Shown: positions 1 through 7,176 of the stretch, one piece after another
Layout of the letters: every line of letters begins with the position of its first letter
Position numbering within the stretch: the first letter of the stretch is position 1
NCBI GenBank assembly: GCA_900319655.1
Contig: ONPH01000014.1
Coordinates: 1 to 15,833, forward strand
DNA length: 15,833 nt
Reading direction: 5' to 3'
From: an uncultured Eubacteriales bacterium
GTDB taxonomy: Bacteria > Bacillota > Clostridia > Oscillospirales > Acutalibacteraceae
The notes under the pieces: model-generated
Database searches by the model: none
What the model was told of the DNA's origin: nothing
What the model saw: the letters and a program-made list of their open reading frames with translations, nothing else
Position numbers and translations under genes: made by a program

Positions 1-236
1 CCTAAATTCGTGAATATTATCGCGAGCTTGTCCAGATTGGTAAGTCCGAAAACTATGTGCGCAAAAATGAACAGCGATATCGCGAGGACAATCATGACAA
101 GAGCAAAGTCTTCCCACATAATTTTGAATTTTTTTATCAGATTAAGCCCGACAGCAACGCACAACGCCGCGCCGAGTACCGTCATTACGCCGTACATTCC
201 GACTGTAAATCCGAAAATCTCAAATGAAGGGAACAT
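1..236 (-). CDS. Lgt-like membrane protein, N-terminal part (runs off the window)
   Basis: An open frame runs on the minus strand from an ATG at 236 to the window edge with no stop, giving about 78 residues. An AGGAGAGG ribosome binding site at 242-250 precedes it. The protein begins MFPSFEIFGFTVGMYGVMTV and has two hydrophobic segments, about residues 8-30 and 41-62, separated by a basic LIKKFKIMWED loop. A short N-terminus, a M-Y-G motif at the start of the first helix, a basic loop and a second helix are the pattern of prolipoprotein diacylglyceryl transferase and its divergent clostridial relatives, which add diacylglycerol to the lipobox cysteine of prolipoproteins. The conserved Lgt catalytic region would lie outside the window, so activity cannot be judged. 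A terminator-like hairpin lies directly upstream of the ribosome binding site. The Lgt assignment is moderate; membrane location is more secure. Confidence 0.55.
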   Translation of the reverse strand, partial: MFPSFEIFGFTVGMYGVMTVLGAALCVAVGLNLIKKFKIMWEDFALVMIVLAISLFIFAHIVFGLTNLDKLAIIFTNL

Positions 237-250
237 AAAAATCCTCTCCT

Positions 251-282
251 AAAACAATACAGCCAGCCATAGGGCTGACTGT
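251..282 (-). terminator. Terminator hairpin after the 305-652 gene
   Basis: On the minus strand, ACAGTCAGCCC pairs with GGCTGGCTGT around a short loop (259-282), followed by ATTGTTTT (251-258). It sits 22 bases past the stop of the small membrane protein gene and ends one base before the ribosome binding site of the Lgt-like gene, so it may act as an intergenic attenuator as well as a terminator. Confidence 0.65.
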
Positions 283-304
283 AGATTGTTTGTTTTAAGT
301 TCTC

Positions 305-652
305 TTATTTAGCTGCTGAAACAGCGCTGTTGAGAGCACTGCTGAGCTGGCTTGCAAGCTTAGGATCCTTAGCAACTTCGCTTGCCATGCAAGCGCCGCA
401 AACTGTGCAGGTGAAGAAACCGATTGCAGCAAGTGCAAGACCGATGATTGAAAGTACCAGACCAACTGTGGGAACAGGTGATGTCTGACCTGCCTCTTTG
501 AAGCTCTTCTTAGAAAGAATTGCAAGAACAAGACCTACGATACCGCAAATAAGTGAGAAAACGTTAAATACGGGAATGTAGAATGTTACGATAGCAATAG
601 CACCGAGAACAATAGCAACAATGCCGAGAACCTTATTACCCTGTTTTTCCAT
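305..652 (-). CDS. Small membrane protein with CxxCxxC cluster (DUF4190-like)
   Basis: This 115-residue protein has ATG at 652 and an AGGAGG site at 661-667. Hydrophobic segments cover about residues 8-26, 29-47 and 62-81, in the pattern of DUF4190-type small integral membrane proteins, where a repeated (V/I)LGI(V/I)..(I/V)LG motif and a GLVLAILSKK stretch are typical. After the third segment lies a cysteine cluster, C82-x2-C85-x2-C88, then a short alanine- and serine-rich tail. The cysteines could bind metal or form disulfides, but nothing else supports either role. The gene has its own consensus promoter and a following hairpin, so it is probably transcribed alone or with leaky read-through into the Lgt-like gene. 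No function can be assigned; similar proteins are usually annotated as hypothetical. Confidence 0.75.
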   Translation of the reverse strand: MEKQGNKVLGIVAIVLGAIAIVTFYIPVFNVFSLICGIVGLVLAILSKKSFKEAGQTSPVPTVGLVLSIIGLALAAIGFFTCTVCGACMASEVAKDPKLASQLSSALNSAVSAAK

Positions 653-679
653 AATGAAAATCCTCCTGATAAATAATAT

Positions 680-699
680 TGTGATTGTATCCCATCACA
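680..699 (-). promoter_or_regulatory. Inverted repeat over the start site of the 305-652 transcript
   Basis: TGTGAT and ATCACA form perfect 6-base arms separated by 8 bases, placed just after the -10 box and covering the expected +1. It could be a repressor operator or a hairpin at the 5' end of the RNA. The spacing is too wide for a CRP-type site. Confidence 0.35.
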
Positions 700-704
700 C
701 GAAT

Positions 705-733
705 ATTATAGAATAAAAAAATTTGCGTGTCAA
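705..733 (-). promoter_or_regulatory. Consensus sigma-A promoter of the 305-652 gene
   Basis: On the minus strand TTGACA (728-733) and TATAAT (705-710) are both perfect matches, with exactly 17 bases between them. Transcription should begin near 698, leaving a leader of about 45 bases. Confidence 0.85.
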
Positions 734-775
734 TAATTATCAAGCTTTTTGTGTAAATCATACATATATTAGTGA

Positions 776-789
776 TTTAGCACGCTAAA
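776..789. repeat. Short perfect palindrome TTTAGC-AC-GCTAAA
   Basis: Six-base arms flank two bases in an AT-rich stretch upstream of the 305-652 promoter. It lies 43 bases upstream of the -35 box and could be an upstream protein-binding site, but there is no second copy nearby to support this. Confidence 0.25.
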
Positions 790-918
790 ATGTACACTAT
801 TTTATCATTCCGCTTAAATAAAAAGTCGAAAAAAGCTGAGACGCTTAAAACTGTTACATAATTTTAACCATATTGTATCAGTTAATTAAATCTGTTTTTC
901 CGCCGATAATTTCATCAG

Positions 919-1016
919 AAGCGGTACGGTCAGCTATGCATGGGTGATGTTATCCAAATCAAGATTTGGACATCACCTCAAAGACCGTACCCTACAACCT
1001 CAATGGATAGGTTGGC
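919..1016. repeat. Long nested hairpin element, MITE-like or structured RNA
   Basis: An outer stem GGTACGGTC (923-931) pairs with GACCGTACC (983-991). Inside it, GGTGATGT (943-950) pairs with ACATCACC (970-977), continuing into CCAAATC (954-960) with GATTTGG (963-969), with only a 3-base bulge. Immediately downstream, CAACCT (995-1000) and AGGTTG (1009-1014) form a third hairpin. There is no coding frame here. The arrangement suggests a non-autonomous palindromic repeat, perhaps one inserted within another, or an unknown structured RNA. The strand of any RNA is not determined. Confidence 0.5.
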
Positions 1017-1059
1017 GACACGTTATATTTATATCGGAAAGCTCGTATTAATTCACACG

Positions 1060-1120
1060 CAGCCCCCTCAGTCAGCTAAAGCTGACAGCTCCCCCATAAC
1101 AAAGTGATGAGGGAGCCTTT
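1060..1120. repeat. Extragenic palindromic repeat of gut-Firmicutes type
   Basis: The core is GTCAGC-TAAA-GCTGAC (1071-1086), flanked by CCCTCA (1065-1070) and TGAGGG (1108-1113), with a second possible stem GCTCCC...GGGAGC inside. Read on the minus strand it starts AAAGGCTCCCTC and contains GGGGGAGCTGTCAGC, which matches from memory a repeat found in many copies between genes of Ruminococcus, Faecalibacterium and relatives. It lies 60 bases after the carB-dapF stop and may double as a transcription barrier for that operon, though no U-tract follows it. Confidence 0.6.
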
Positions 1121-1142
1121 AAAAGTTTTCCTAACAGTATAT

Positions 1143-1171
1143 TAAACTCTAAACTCTCAACTCTTAACTCT
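1143..1171. repeat. Heptamer tandem repeat downstream of carB-dapF
   Basis: Four adjoining 7-base units: TAAACTC twice, then TCAACTC and TTAACTC, followed by TGAGAG. The tract ends 7 bases from the carB-dapF stop codon. It has no coding potential and is too short for a CRISPR or a variable-number locus of note. Confidence 0.6.
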
Positions 1172-1177
1172 GAGAGA

Positions 1178-4100
1178 TTAAACCTCAACTTCGCCCTCAA
1201 ATACCTTCTCGGCGTTACCGGTCATATAGACGGTTTCGTCGGTGTAGTTGATGATGAGGTCGCCGCCGATAAGCTTAACCTTGATGTCGTCGCCCTTCTT
1301 GCAGAAGCCGTTTTCGCAAGCCGCTACGGCAACCGCGCAGGCGCCTGTTCCACAAGCCCAGGTTTCGCCCGAGCCGCGTTCCCAAACTCTCATTTTGAGC
1401 GTTTTGTCGTTGAGCACGGTGACAAACTCGGTGTTAACCCTCTCGGGGAAGAGCTTGTTGTTCTCAAACTCAGGGCCGATTTTTTCAAGGTCGAGGTGGT
1501 CAACGTCACCCTCTACAAATACAACGCAGTGCGGATTACCCATTGAAACGCAGGTGATGTTGTACTCCTTACCGCCGATTGTTACGGCTCTGTTTACAAC
1601 CTTGTCGCCGTCGAGAGCAACGGGGATGTCCTTGGGATTGAGCACAGCCTTGCCCATATCAACTCTGAGGCGTGTAACCTCGCCGTCCTGGGTGTAAGCC
1701 TTGAGCGACTTGATACCGCTGAGGGTTTCGATTGTGATTTCGTCCTTTTCCTTGATGTCAATCATACCGTGGTCGTAGAGGAACTTACCTACGCAGCGGA
1801 TACCGTTGCCGCACATCTTTCCCTCGGAACCGTCGCGGTTGTACATCTTCATCTTTGCGTCGGCAACCTTTGAGGGAGCTACAAGAATAACTCCGTCAGC
1901 GCCGATGCTGAAATGACGGTCTGAAAGTCTAACCGCCAGAGCCTCGGGGTTGTTAATCCACTGCTCAAAGGTCGAGAAGTAGATGTAGTCGTTGCCGATG
2001 CCCTGCATTTTTGTAAATTTAAGCTTCTGCTTTGTCTCTCTCATATTGTTGATGTCAACAAGCTCGGTGCTGTGCTGTGAGAAACGGCTCTTTAAGCAGT
2101 CCGCAAGCGCGTTTGCGGTGTCGAGCGAGGTAAGGCACGGAATGTTGCGCTCAACGGTTTTACGGCGGATTTTAACGGAATCTCTTGAGGGGATTCTGCC
2201 CTTTGCCGAGGTTGAAATTACGTAATTTACCTTGCCCGATTCAATCAGGGTGAGGGTGTTGTTAGCCTCGGACTCGTGAATCTTCTTAACGGCGATTGCG
2301 TCGATACCGTACTTTGTAAGCACCTTGGTTGTGCCCTCTGTGGCGTAAATCTTAAAGCCGAGGTCGGCGTACTTCTTGGCGATTTCACCGATTTCCGCCT
2401 TGTCGGAATCGCGGACGGTAATAAACACGCCGCCGTCCTTCTTCATCTTGTAGCCTGCGGCGATAAGTCCCTTGTAAAGCGCTTCCTCGAGCGAGCCTGC
2501 GATACCGAGAACCTCACCGGTCGACTTCATCTCAGGGCCGAGGTGGTTATCAACGTTGATAAGCTTTTCAAAGCTGAATACCGGAACCTTAACGGCGATG
2601 TACGGGCTCTTGCGGTAAAGACCTGTGCCGTAGCCCATATCGGCAAGCTTTTCACCGAACATTGCGCGCGTTGCCAGGTCAACCATCGGCACGCCCGTTA
2701 CCTTGCTGATGTACGGAATTGTACGCGATGAACGCGGATTTACCTCGATTACGTACAGCTCGTCCTCATAAATGAGGTACTGGATATTTACAAGACCTTT
2801 TGTCTTAAGCTCAATAGCAAGGTTGCGCGAGCTTTCAACAATGATGTCTGTCATTTTATCGGAAATATTCCAAGCCGGATAAACGGCGATTGAGTCGCCC
2901 GAGTGAACGCCTGCGCGCTCAACGTGCTCCATAATTCCGGGGATGAGGATGTCCTCGCCGTCGCAGATTGCGTCAACCTCAATCTCGGTACCCTGCAAAT
3001 ATTTGTCAATAAGAATCGGGTTTTCGATATTCTGCGCGAGGATAATCGCCATATACTCCTTAACGTCGGCGTCGTTGAAGGCGATAATCATATTCTGACC
3101 GCCGAGCACGTAGGACGGACGGAGAAGAACCGGATAGCCGATTTTGTCCGCAACGTCGAGCGCTTCCTCGGTTGTCATAACAGTAACGCCTCTGGGACGC
3201 TTGATGTGGTACTTTTCAAGCAGCTCGTCAAAGCGCTCTCTGTCCTCTGCCATGTCGATAGCGTCATAGGATGTGCCGAGGATGTTAACGCCGTTGTCGC
3301 TCATAAACTTTGTCAGCTTAATCGCGGTCTGTCCGCCGAACGCTACAACTACGCCGTAGGGATTTTCGGTCTTGATAATTCCCATTACGTCCTCGTTGGT
3401 GAGGGGCTCAAAGTAAAGCCTGTCGGCGGTGTCAAAGTCGGTTGAAACCGTCTCGGGGTTGTTGTTGACGATAACAACATCGTAGCCTGCCTTTTTCAGC
3501 GCCCATACGCAGTGAACGGAAGCGTAGTCAAACTCGATACCCTGGCCGATTCTGATAGGCCCTGAGCCGAATACGATAACGGTCTTTTTGCCGCTCTTGC
3601 GCTCCTCGATAAACTCTGCCGCCTCGTTCTCCTTGTCAAAGGTCGAGTAGAAGTATGGCGTTTCAGCCTCGAACTCAGCCGCGCAGGTGTCAACCATTTT
3701 ATATACCGGAGTGAGCGGATTTTTGACAGTCTGTCCGCTGAACTCCTCAATTGTCTTGTCGAGGTAGCCGATTTTCTTTGCCTTGGCGTAGAGCTCGTCG
3801 GTGAGCTCCTTGGTCTTTAGCTCCTCGCCCATGTCGATGATGTTCTGGAGCTTGTATAAGAACCACTCGTCAATCATGGTGATTTCGTGGATTTTATCAA
3901 CGCTTACGCCGCGCTTAAGCGCCTCGTAAACGCAGAAGATACGTCTGTCGTCGCAAACGCTGAGCTGGTCAATAAGCGAAGCGTTTGAAAGCTTTGCGTA
4001 CTCCTTGTCGTCGAGAGTGTTGTGCGAGATTTCTGCGCCTCTGATAGCCTTCATAATCGCCTGCTCAAAGGTCGGCGCGATAGCCATAACCTCGCCGGTA

Positions 4101-5233
4101 GCCTTCATCTGTGTTCCGAGTGTGCGCTTAGCGTAAACGAACTTGTCGAACGGCCACTTGGGGAACTTAACAACAACGTAGTCGATTGCAGGCTCAAAGC
4201 AGGCGTAGGTTGTGCCTGTTACGGCGTTCTTAATCTCGTTGAGGGTGTAGCCGATTGCGATTTTCGCCGCAACCTTGGCGATGGGATAGCCTGTCGCCTT
4301 TGAAGCGAGCGCCGAAGAACGCGATACACGCGGGTTAACCTCGATTACGGCGTACTCGAAGGTCTCGGGGTCGAGCGCGAACTGACAGTTACAGCCGCCC
4401 TCTACCTTAAGCTTTGAGATAATGCTCAGAGCCGCCGAGCGGAGCATTTGATACTCCTTGTCGGAGAGCGTAACGGTAGGCGCGATTACGATTGAGTCGC
4501 CGGTATGTACGCCGACGGGGTCGAAGTTTTCCATCGAGCAGATTGTGATTACGTTGCCCTCGCTGTCGCGCATAACCTCGAACTCGATTTCCTTCCAGCC
4601 CGAGATACACTTTTCTACAAGCACCTGGGTGATAGGTGAAAGCTCAAGTCCGTTTGAGGTGATTTCGCGGAGCTCCTCCTCGTTGTTAACGATACCGCCG
4701 CCTGTTCCACCGAGGGTGAACGCCGGGCGGATGATAACGGGGTAGCCGATTTCGTCGGCAAACTTAACAGCGGCTTCAACGTCGTTTACGACCGTCGAGG
4801 GGATAACCGGCTGGTTGATTTCGAGCATAGCGTCCTTAAAGAGCTGTCTGTCCTCTGCCTGGTCGATAGTCTCGGGCTTTGCGCCGAGAAGCTTAACGCC
4901 GTATTTGTCGAGGAAGCCCTCCTTTGCAAGCTGCATTGACAGGGTGAGTCCGGTCTGTCCGCCGAGGGTTGACAGCAGGCTGTCGGGACGCTCCTTGCGG
5001 ATAATTCTCTTGATAGTTGTAAGCGTGAGCGGCTCAATATAAACCTTGTCCGCCATCGCGTTGTCTGTCATAATTGTCGCGGGGTTGGAGTTGACGAGGA
5101 TTACCTCTAAGCCCTCCTCCTTAAGCGCGCGGCACGCCTGAGTTCCGGCGTAGTCAAATTCGGCAGCCTGACCGATAACAATCGGGCCCGAGCCGATTAC
5201 CATAACTCTTTTTATGTCTTTTTTAAGTGGCAT
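1178..5233 (-). CDS. carB-dapF: Carbamoyl-phosphate synthase large subunit fused to diaminopimelate epimerase
   Basis: A single 1351-residue frame joins two complete enzymes. Residues 1-1063 are CarB: first carboxyphosphate half with GSGPIVIGQAAEFDYAGTQA (14-33) and ATP-grasp EVNPR (298-302), a helical middle (about 403-548), second half with GSGPIRIGQGIEFDYAS (556-572) and EVNPRSSR (830-837), and an MGS allosteric domain (about 934-1052). CarB makes carbamoyl phosphate from bicarbonate, ATP and CarA-derived ammonia for arginine and pyrimidines. Residues 1064-1351 are DapF, which converts LL- to meso-diaminopimelate for lysine and peptidoglycan; both active-site cysteines are present, C1141 in MCGNGIRC and C1294 in ACGTGAC, as is MGNPHCV. 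CarB ends at its usual ELVDIN and DapF follows with almost no linker. The internal ATG at 2044 has no ribosome binding site upstream. The start at 5233 has AAGGTAAGGA before it; carA ends 43 bases upstream. Confidence 0.95.
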   Translation of the reverse strand: MPLKKDIKRVMVIGSGPIVIGQAAEFDYAGTQACRALKEEGLEVILVNSNPATIMTDNAMADKVYIEPLTLTTIKRIIRKERPDSLLSTLGGQTGLTLSMQLAKEGFLDKYGVKLLGAKPETIDQAEDRQLFKDAMLEINQPVIPSTVVNDVEAAVKFADEIGYPVIIRPAFTLGGTGGGIVNNEEELREITSNGLELSPITQVLVEKCISGWKEIEFEVMRDSEGNVITICSMENFDPVGVHTGDSIVIAPTVTLSDKEYQMLRSAALSIISKLKVEGGCNCQFALDPETFEYAVIEVNPRVSRSSALASKATGYPIAKVAAKIAIGYTLNEIKNAVTGTTYACFEPAIDYVVVKFPKWPFDKFVYAKRTLGTQMKATGEVMAIAPTFEQAIMKAIRGAEISHNTLDDKEYAKLSNASLIDQLSVCDDRRIFCVYEALKRGVSVDKIHEITMIDEWFLYKLQNIIDMGEELKTKELTDELYAKAKKIGYLDKTIEEFSGQTVKNPLTPVYKMVDTCAAEFEAETPYFYSTFDKENEAAEFIEERKSGKKTVIVFGSGPIRIGQGIEFDYASVHCVWALKKAGYDVVIVNNNPETVSTDFDTADRLYFEPLTNEDVMGIIKTENPYGVVVAFGGQTAIKLTKFMSDNGVNILGTSYDAIDMAEDRERFDELLEKYHIKRPRGVTVMTTEEALDVADKIGYPVLLRPSYVLGGQNMIIAFNDADVKEYMAIILAQNIENPILIDKYLQGTEIEVDAICDGEDILIPGIMEHVERAGVHSGDSIAVYPAWNISDKMTDIIVESSRNLAIELKTKGLVNIQYLIYEDELYVIEVNPRSSRTIPYISKVTGVPMVDLATRAMFGEKLADMGYGTGLYRKSPYIAVKVPVFSFEKLINVDNHLGPEMKSTGEVLGIAGSLEEALYKGLIAAGYKMKKDGGVFITVRDSDKAEIGEIAKKYADLGFKIYATEGTTKVLTKYGIDAIAVKKIHESEANNTLTLIESGKVNYVISTSAKGRIPSRDSVKIRRKTVERNIPCLTSLDTANALADCLKSRFSQHSTELVDINNMRETKQKLKFTKMQGIGNDYIYFSTFEQWINNPEALAVRLSDRHFSIGADGVILVAPSKVADAKMKMYNRDGSEGKMCGNGIRCVGKFLYDHGMIDIKEKDEITIETLSGIKSLKAYTQDGEVTRLRVDMGKAVLNPKDIPVALDGDKVVNRAVTIGGKEYNITCVSMGNPHCVVFVEGDVDHLDLEKIGPEFENNKLFPERVNTEFVTVLNDKTLKMRVWERGSGETWACGTGACAVAVAACENGFCKKGDDIKVKLIGGDLIINYTDETVYMTGNAEKVFEGEVEV

Positions 5234-5276
5234 ATTATCAATCCTTACCTTTAAGATTTCGGTTATTTTCGGTTAA

Positions 5277-6359
5277 TCAGTTTTTGTTTTCCTTCATCAT
5301 ATCAATGAAGCGGTCGAACAAAAACGCCGTGTCGAGCGGTCCGCCGCATGCCTCGGGATGGAACTGCACCGAGAAAGCAGGCATATCCAGGTAGTCAACG
5401 CCCTCGCAGGTGTTGTCGTTGCCGTTTGTAAAGCTTAGGGCGCCGTTTTCGGGAAGGCTGTCGGAAACTACCGCGTAGCCGTGGTTCTGCGAGGTGATGT
5501 AAACTCTGCCGCTCTTGAGCTCCTTAACGGGCTGGTTAGCGCCGCGGTGGCCGTATTTGAGCTTTTCGGTCTCGCCGCCTTGTGAAAGCGCAAGGAGCTG
5601 ATGACCGAGGCAAATGCCGAACATCGGAATTTTGCTGTCGCAGAGCTTTTTAATCTCTGCGATAATCGCGGTGTTTTCGGCAGGATCTCCCGGACCGTTT
5701 GAAAGCATTACGCCGTCGGGGTTCATCGCCAAAATTTCCTCGGCTGAGGTATGAGCCGGAACAACGGTCAAATCGCAGCCGCGCTTTAGCAGCTCGCGGT
5801 CGATGTTGTGCTTTGCGCCGAAGTCCATAAGCACTACCTTAAGCTCGGGATTTTCCGCGTCATAGTGCACGGGCTTTTCAAGGGTTGTGCTCTCGACAGC
5901 CTTAACCACCTTGTAGTTTTTAAGCTCCTCGAGCTCCTCGGCTGTAACGCCCTGCGTGTATTTAATTTTGCAGTTCATAACGCCGTACTCGCGCACAATA
6001 CGTGTGAGCGCTCTGGTGTCGATTCCGCAAACTCCGGGGATACCGGATTTTTTTAAAAAGGTGTCAAGATCGCCCTCACTGCGGAAGTTGGACGGAGCCT
6101 GACACCATTCTCTTACGATATAACCTTTCAAAGCGGGAGAATCGCTCTCAAAATCAGAGGGAATTACCCCGTAGTTGCCGATAAGCGGAAATGTCTGAAT
6201 AATCACCTGACCGTAGTAGCTGGGGTCGGTGATTGTTTCAAGATAGCCTGTCATAGCTGTTGTAAAAACAAGCTCTCCTACCGTTTCCTTTTCAGCGCCA
6301 AATGACTCGCCCTCAAAAACAGTTCCGTTTTCAAGAACCAAGTACGCAGCTCGACTCAT
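5277..6359 (-). CDS. carA: Carbamoyl-phosphate synthase small (glutaminase) subunit
   Basis: At 360 residues this is the usual length for CarA. The N-terminal half (about 1-150) is the CPSase small-chain domain, with TTAMTGYLETITDPSY and GIPGVCGIDTRALTR. The C-terminal half is a class I glutamine amidotransferase with the full triad: Cys250 in FGICLGHQ, His334 and Glu336 in QFHPEA, plus the SNGPGDP loop (220-226) and TSQNHGYAV. It hydrolyses glutamine and channels ammonia to CarB. An AAAGGATG site precedes the ATG. The fused carB-dapF gene starts 43 bases downstream on the same strand with no terminator between, so the two subunits are cotranscribed. The ANTAR gene ends 52 bases upstream, also without a GC-rich hairpin, so it probably heads the same operon; I see no convincing promoter in that gap. 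Confidence 0.97.
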   Translation of the reverse strand: MSRAAYLVLENGTVFEGESFGAEKETVGELVFTTAMTGYLETITDPSYYGQVIIQTFPLIGNYGVIPSDFESDSPALKGYIVREWCQAPSNFRSEGDLDTFLKKSGIPGVCGIDTRALTRIVREYGVMNCKIKYTQGVTAEELEELKNYKVVKAVESTTLEKPVHYDAENPELKVVLMDFGAKHNIDRELLKRGCDLTVVPAHTSAEEILAMNPDGVMLSNGPGDPAENTAIIAEIKKLCDSKIPMFGICLGHQLLALSQGGETEKLKYGHRGANQPVKELKSGRVYITSQNHGYAVVSDSLPENGALSFTNGNDNTCEGVDYLDMPAFSVQFHPEACGGPLDTAFLFDRFIDMMKENKN

Positions 6360-6411
6360 ATTATCATCCTTTCGTTTTTATATAATGGAGAATTGAAATT
6401 GGATTAAAAAT

Positions 6412-6987
6412 TTAATTTTCGTACGTTGATATTACCTGCTTTGCGACAGCGAGCTTGCTTGTGCGCATATCCATAGCCTGTTTTTCGAGGTACTTATGCG
6501 CCTGGCTCTCGCTCATATTAAGGCAGGTGACGAGCAGCAGCTTTGCGCGGTCGATTATTTTGATATCCTCAACCATGCTTTTTAACCGCTCGTTTTCGCG
6601 TTCTACGCTGAGAATTCGCGTGCGGAAGCAGTCCGTAAACTGCAAATAATGGTGAAACAAATGCTTGTTTATCGGCTTTGCGATTACGAGCACGCCGTGC
6701 TTTGTGAGCAAATCGTTTACCTCGTCGGCACTTTTTTGCGGAACGATTATCACGACGCTCGAACGCGACGACGCGGCAAGCTGACTTGACAGCTCAATTC
6801 CGTTTTCGTCGGGAAGCGGAGCGTTGATACAGATTAAATCAAACTCCTTTTCGCACTGCGAGGCCTCTTCCCTCGCGCCGTAAGCCGAAAACGACGTGGT
6901 GATTTTTACATAGCCCTCGTTCCTGAGAAGCTGGGCAAGCGGCTGTGCGCTTTGGTTTGAACCGGTTATCAGTAACGCACTTTTCAC
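6412..6987 (-). CDS. ANTAR-domain regulator with degenerate receiver (glnA-associated, NitR-like)
   Basis: This protein of about 191 residues has an N-terminal receiver-like domain (about 1-115), a helical linker (VERENERLKSMVEDIK) and a C-terminal ANTAR RNA-binding domain (about 130-190) with DRAKLLLVTCLNMSESQAHKYL and an alanine/methionine-rich third helix. ANTAR proteins prevent transcription termination by binding paired stem-loops in leader RNA. The receiver lacks the acidic pair after strand 1 (ALLITGSNQ) and has Asn instead of the phosphoacceptor Asp in ICINAPLPDENG, though the KP motif (IAKPIN) remains; it probably does not use phosphorylation. The same type of protein adjoins glnA in several clostridia. 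I prefer the GTG at 6987, which puts the family-typical KSALLITGS at the N-terminus and has GGTGGTGA before it; an in-frame ATG at 7005 adds six residues but has a poor binding site. It lies between glnA and carA. Confidence 0.85.
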   Translation of the reverse strand: MKSALLITGSNQSAQPLAQLLRNEGYVKITTSFSAYGAREEASQCEKEFDLICINAPLPDENGIELSSQLAASSRSSVVIIVPQKSADEVNDLLTKHGVLVIAKPINKHLFHHYLQFTDCFRTRILSVERENERLKSMVEDIKIIDRAKLLLVTCLNMSESQAHKYLEKQAMDMRTSKLAVAKQVISTYEN

Positions 6988-7036
6988 TCTCTCACCACCG
7001 CACATCTGTCTTCAACATATTATTTTACAAGATTTG

Positions 7037-7067
7037 AAGGTTTTATAATTTACTTTATGGAATTAAA
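7037..7067 (-). promoter_or_regulatory. Possible promoter of the ANTAR-carA-carB-dapF operon
   Basis: On the minus strand TTGCTT is followed after 17-18 bases by TTATAA/TATAAA in the AT-rich gap between the glnA terminator and the ANTAR gene. The match is moderate. It is the best candidate because the terminator after glnA makes an independent start likely. Confidence 0.35.
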
Positions 7068-7132
7068 GCAATATTTTTAGAGCTTTACTAAATCCGTCCT
7101 TTTGAGGTGAGGTTTTTGTTTAAATTATCCCT

Positions 7133-7163
7133 CGCAAAAAGAGCCGCCATTAGGCAGCTCTTT
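7133..7163 (-). terminator. Terminator of the glutamine synthetase gene
   Basis: On the minus strand AAAGAGCTGCC-TAAT-GGCGGCTCTTT forms an 11-pair stem with one T.G wobble and runs into TTTTTGCG. It begins 13 bases after the stop codon. Confidence 0.88.
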
Positions 7164-7176
7164 AAAATTATACATC

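Noticed and set aside
10..252. An 80-residue plus-strand open frame at the left edge
   Set aside because: It is the shadow of the minus-strand Lgt-like gene, which has a good ribosome binding site and membrane helices.
680..699. TGTGAT/ATCACA repeat as a CRP site
   Set aside because: CRP half-sites TGTGA and TCACA are separated by 6 bases; here they are 10 apart.
895..920. Minus-strand CTGATGA followed after 11 bases by GAAA, resembling a hammerhead ribozyme core
   Set aside because: The 11 bases between the two core motifs (901-911) cannot form stem II, and I could not place stems I and III around them. A chance match.
1143..1171. Short repeats as a CRISPR remnant
   Set aside because: The units are 7 bases and contiguous without spacers, and no cas gene is present.
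2276..3445. Long open frames on the plus strand opposite carB (151 and 180 residues)
   Set aside because: They mirror the codon bias of the conserved carB frame, have no ribosome binding sites and no recognisable domains.
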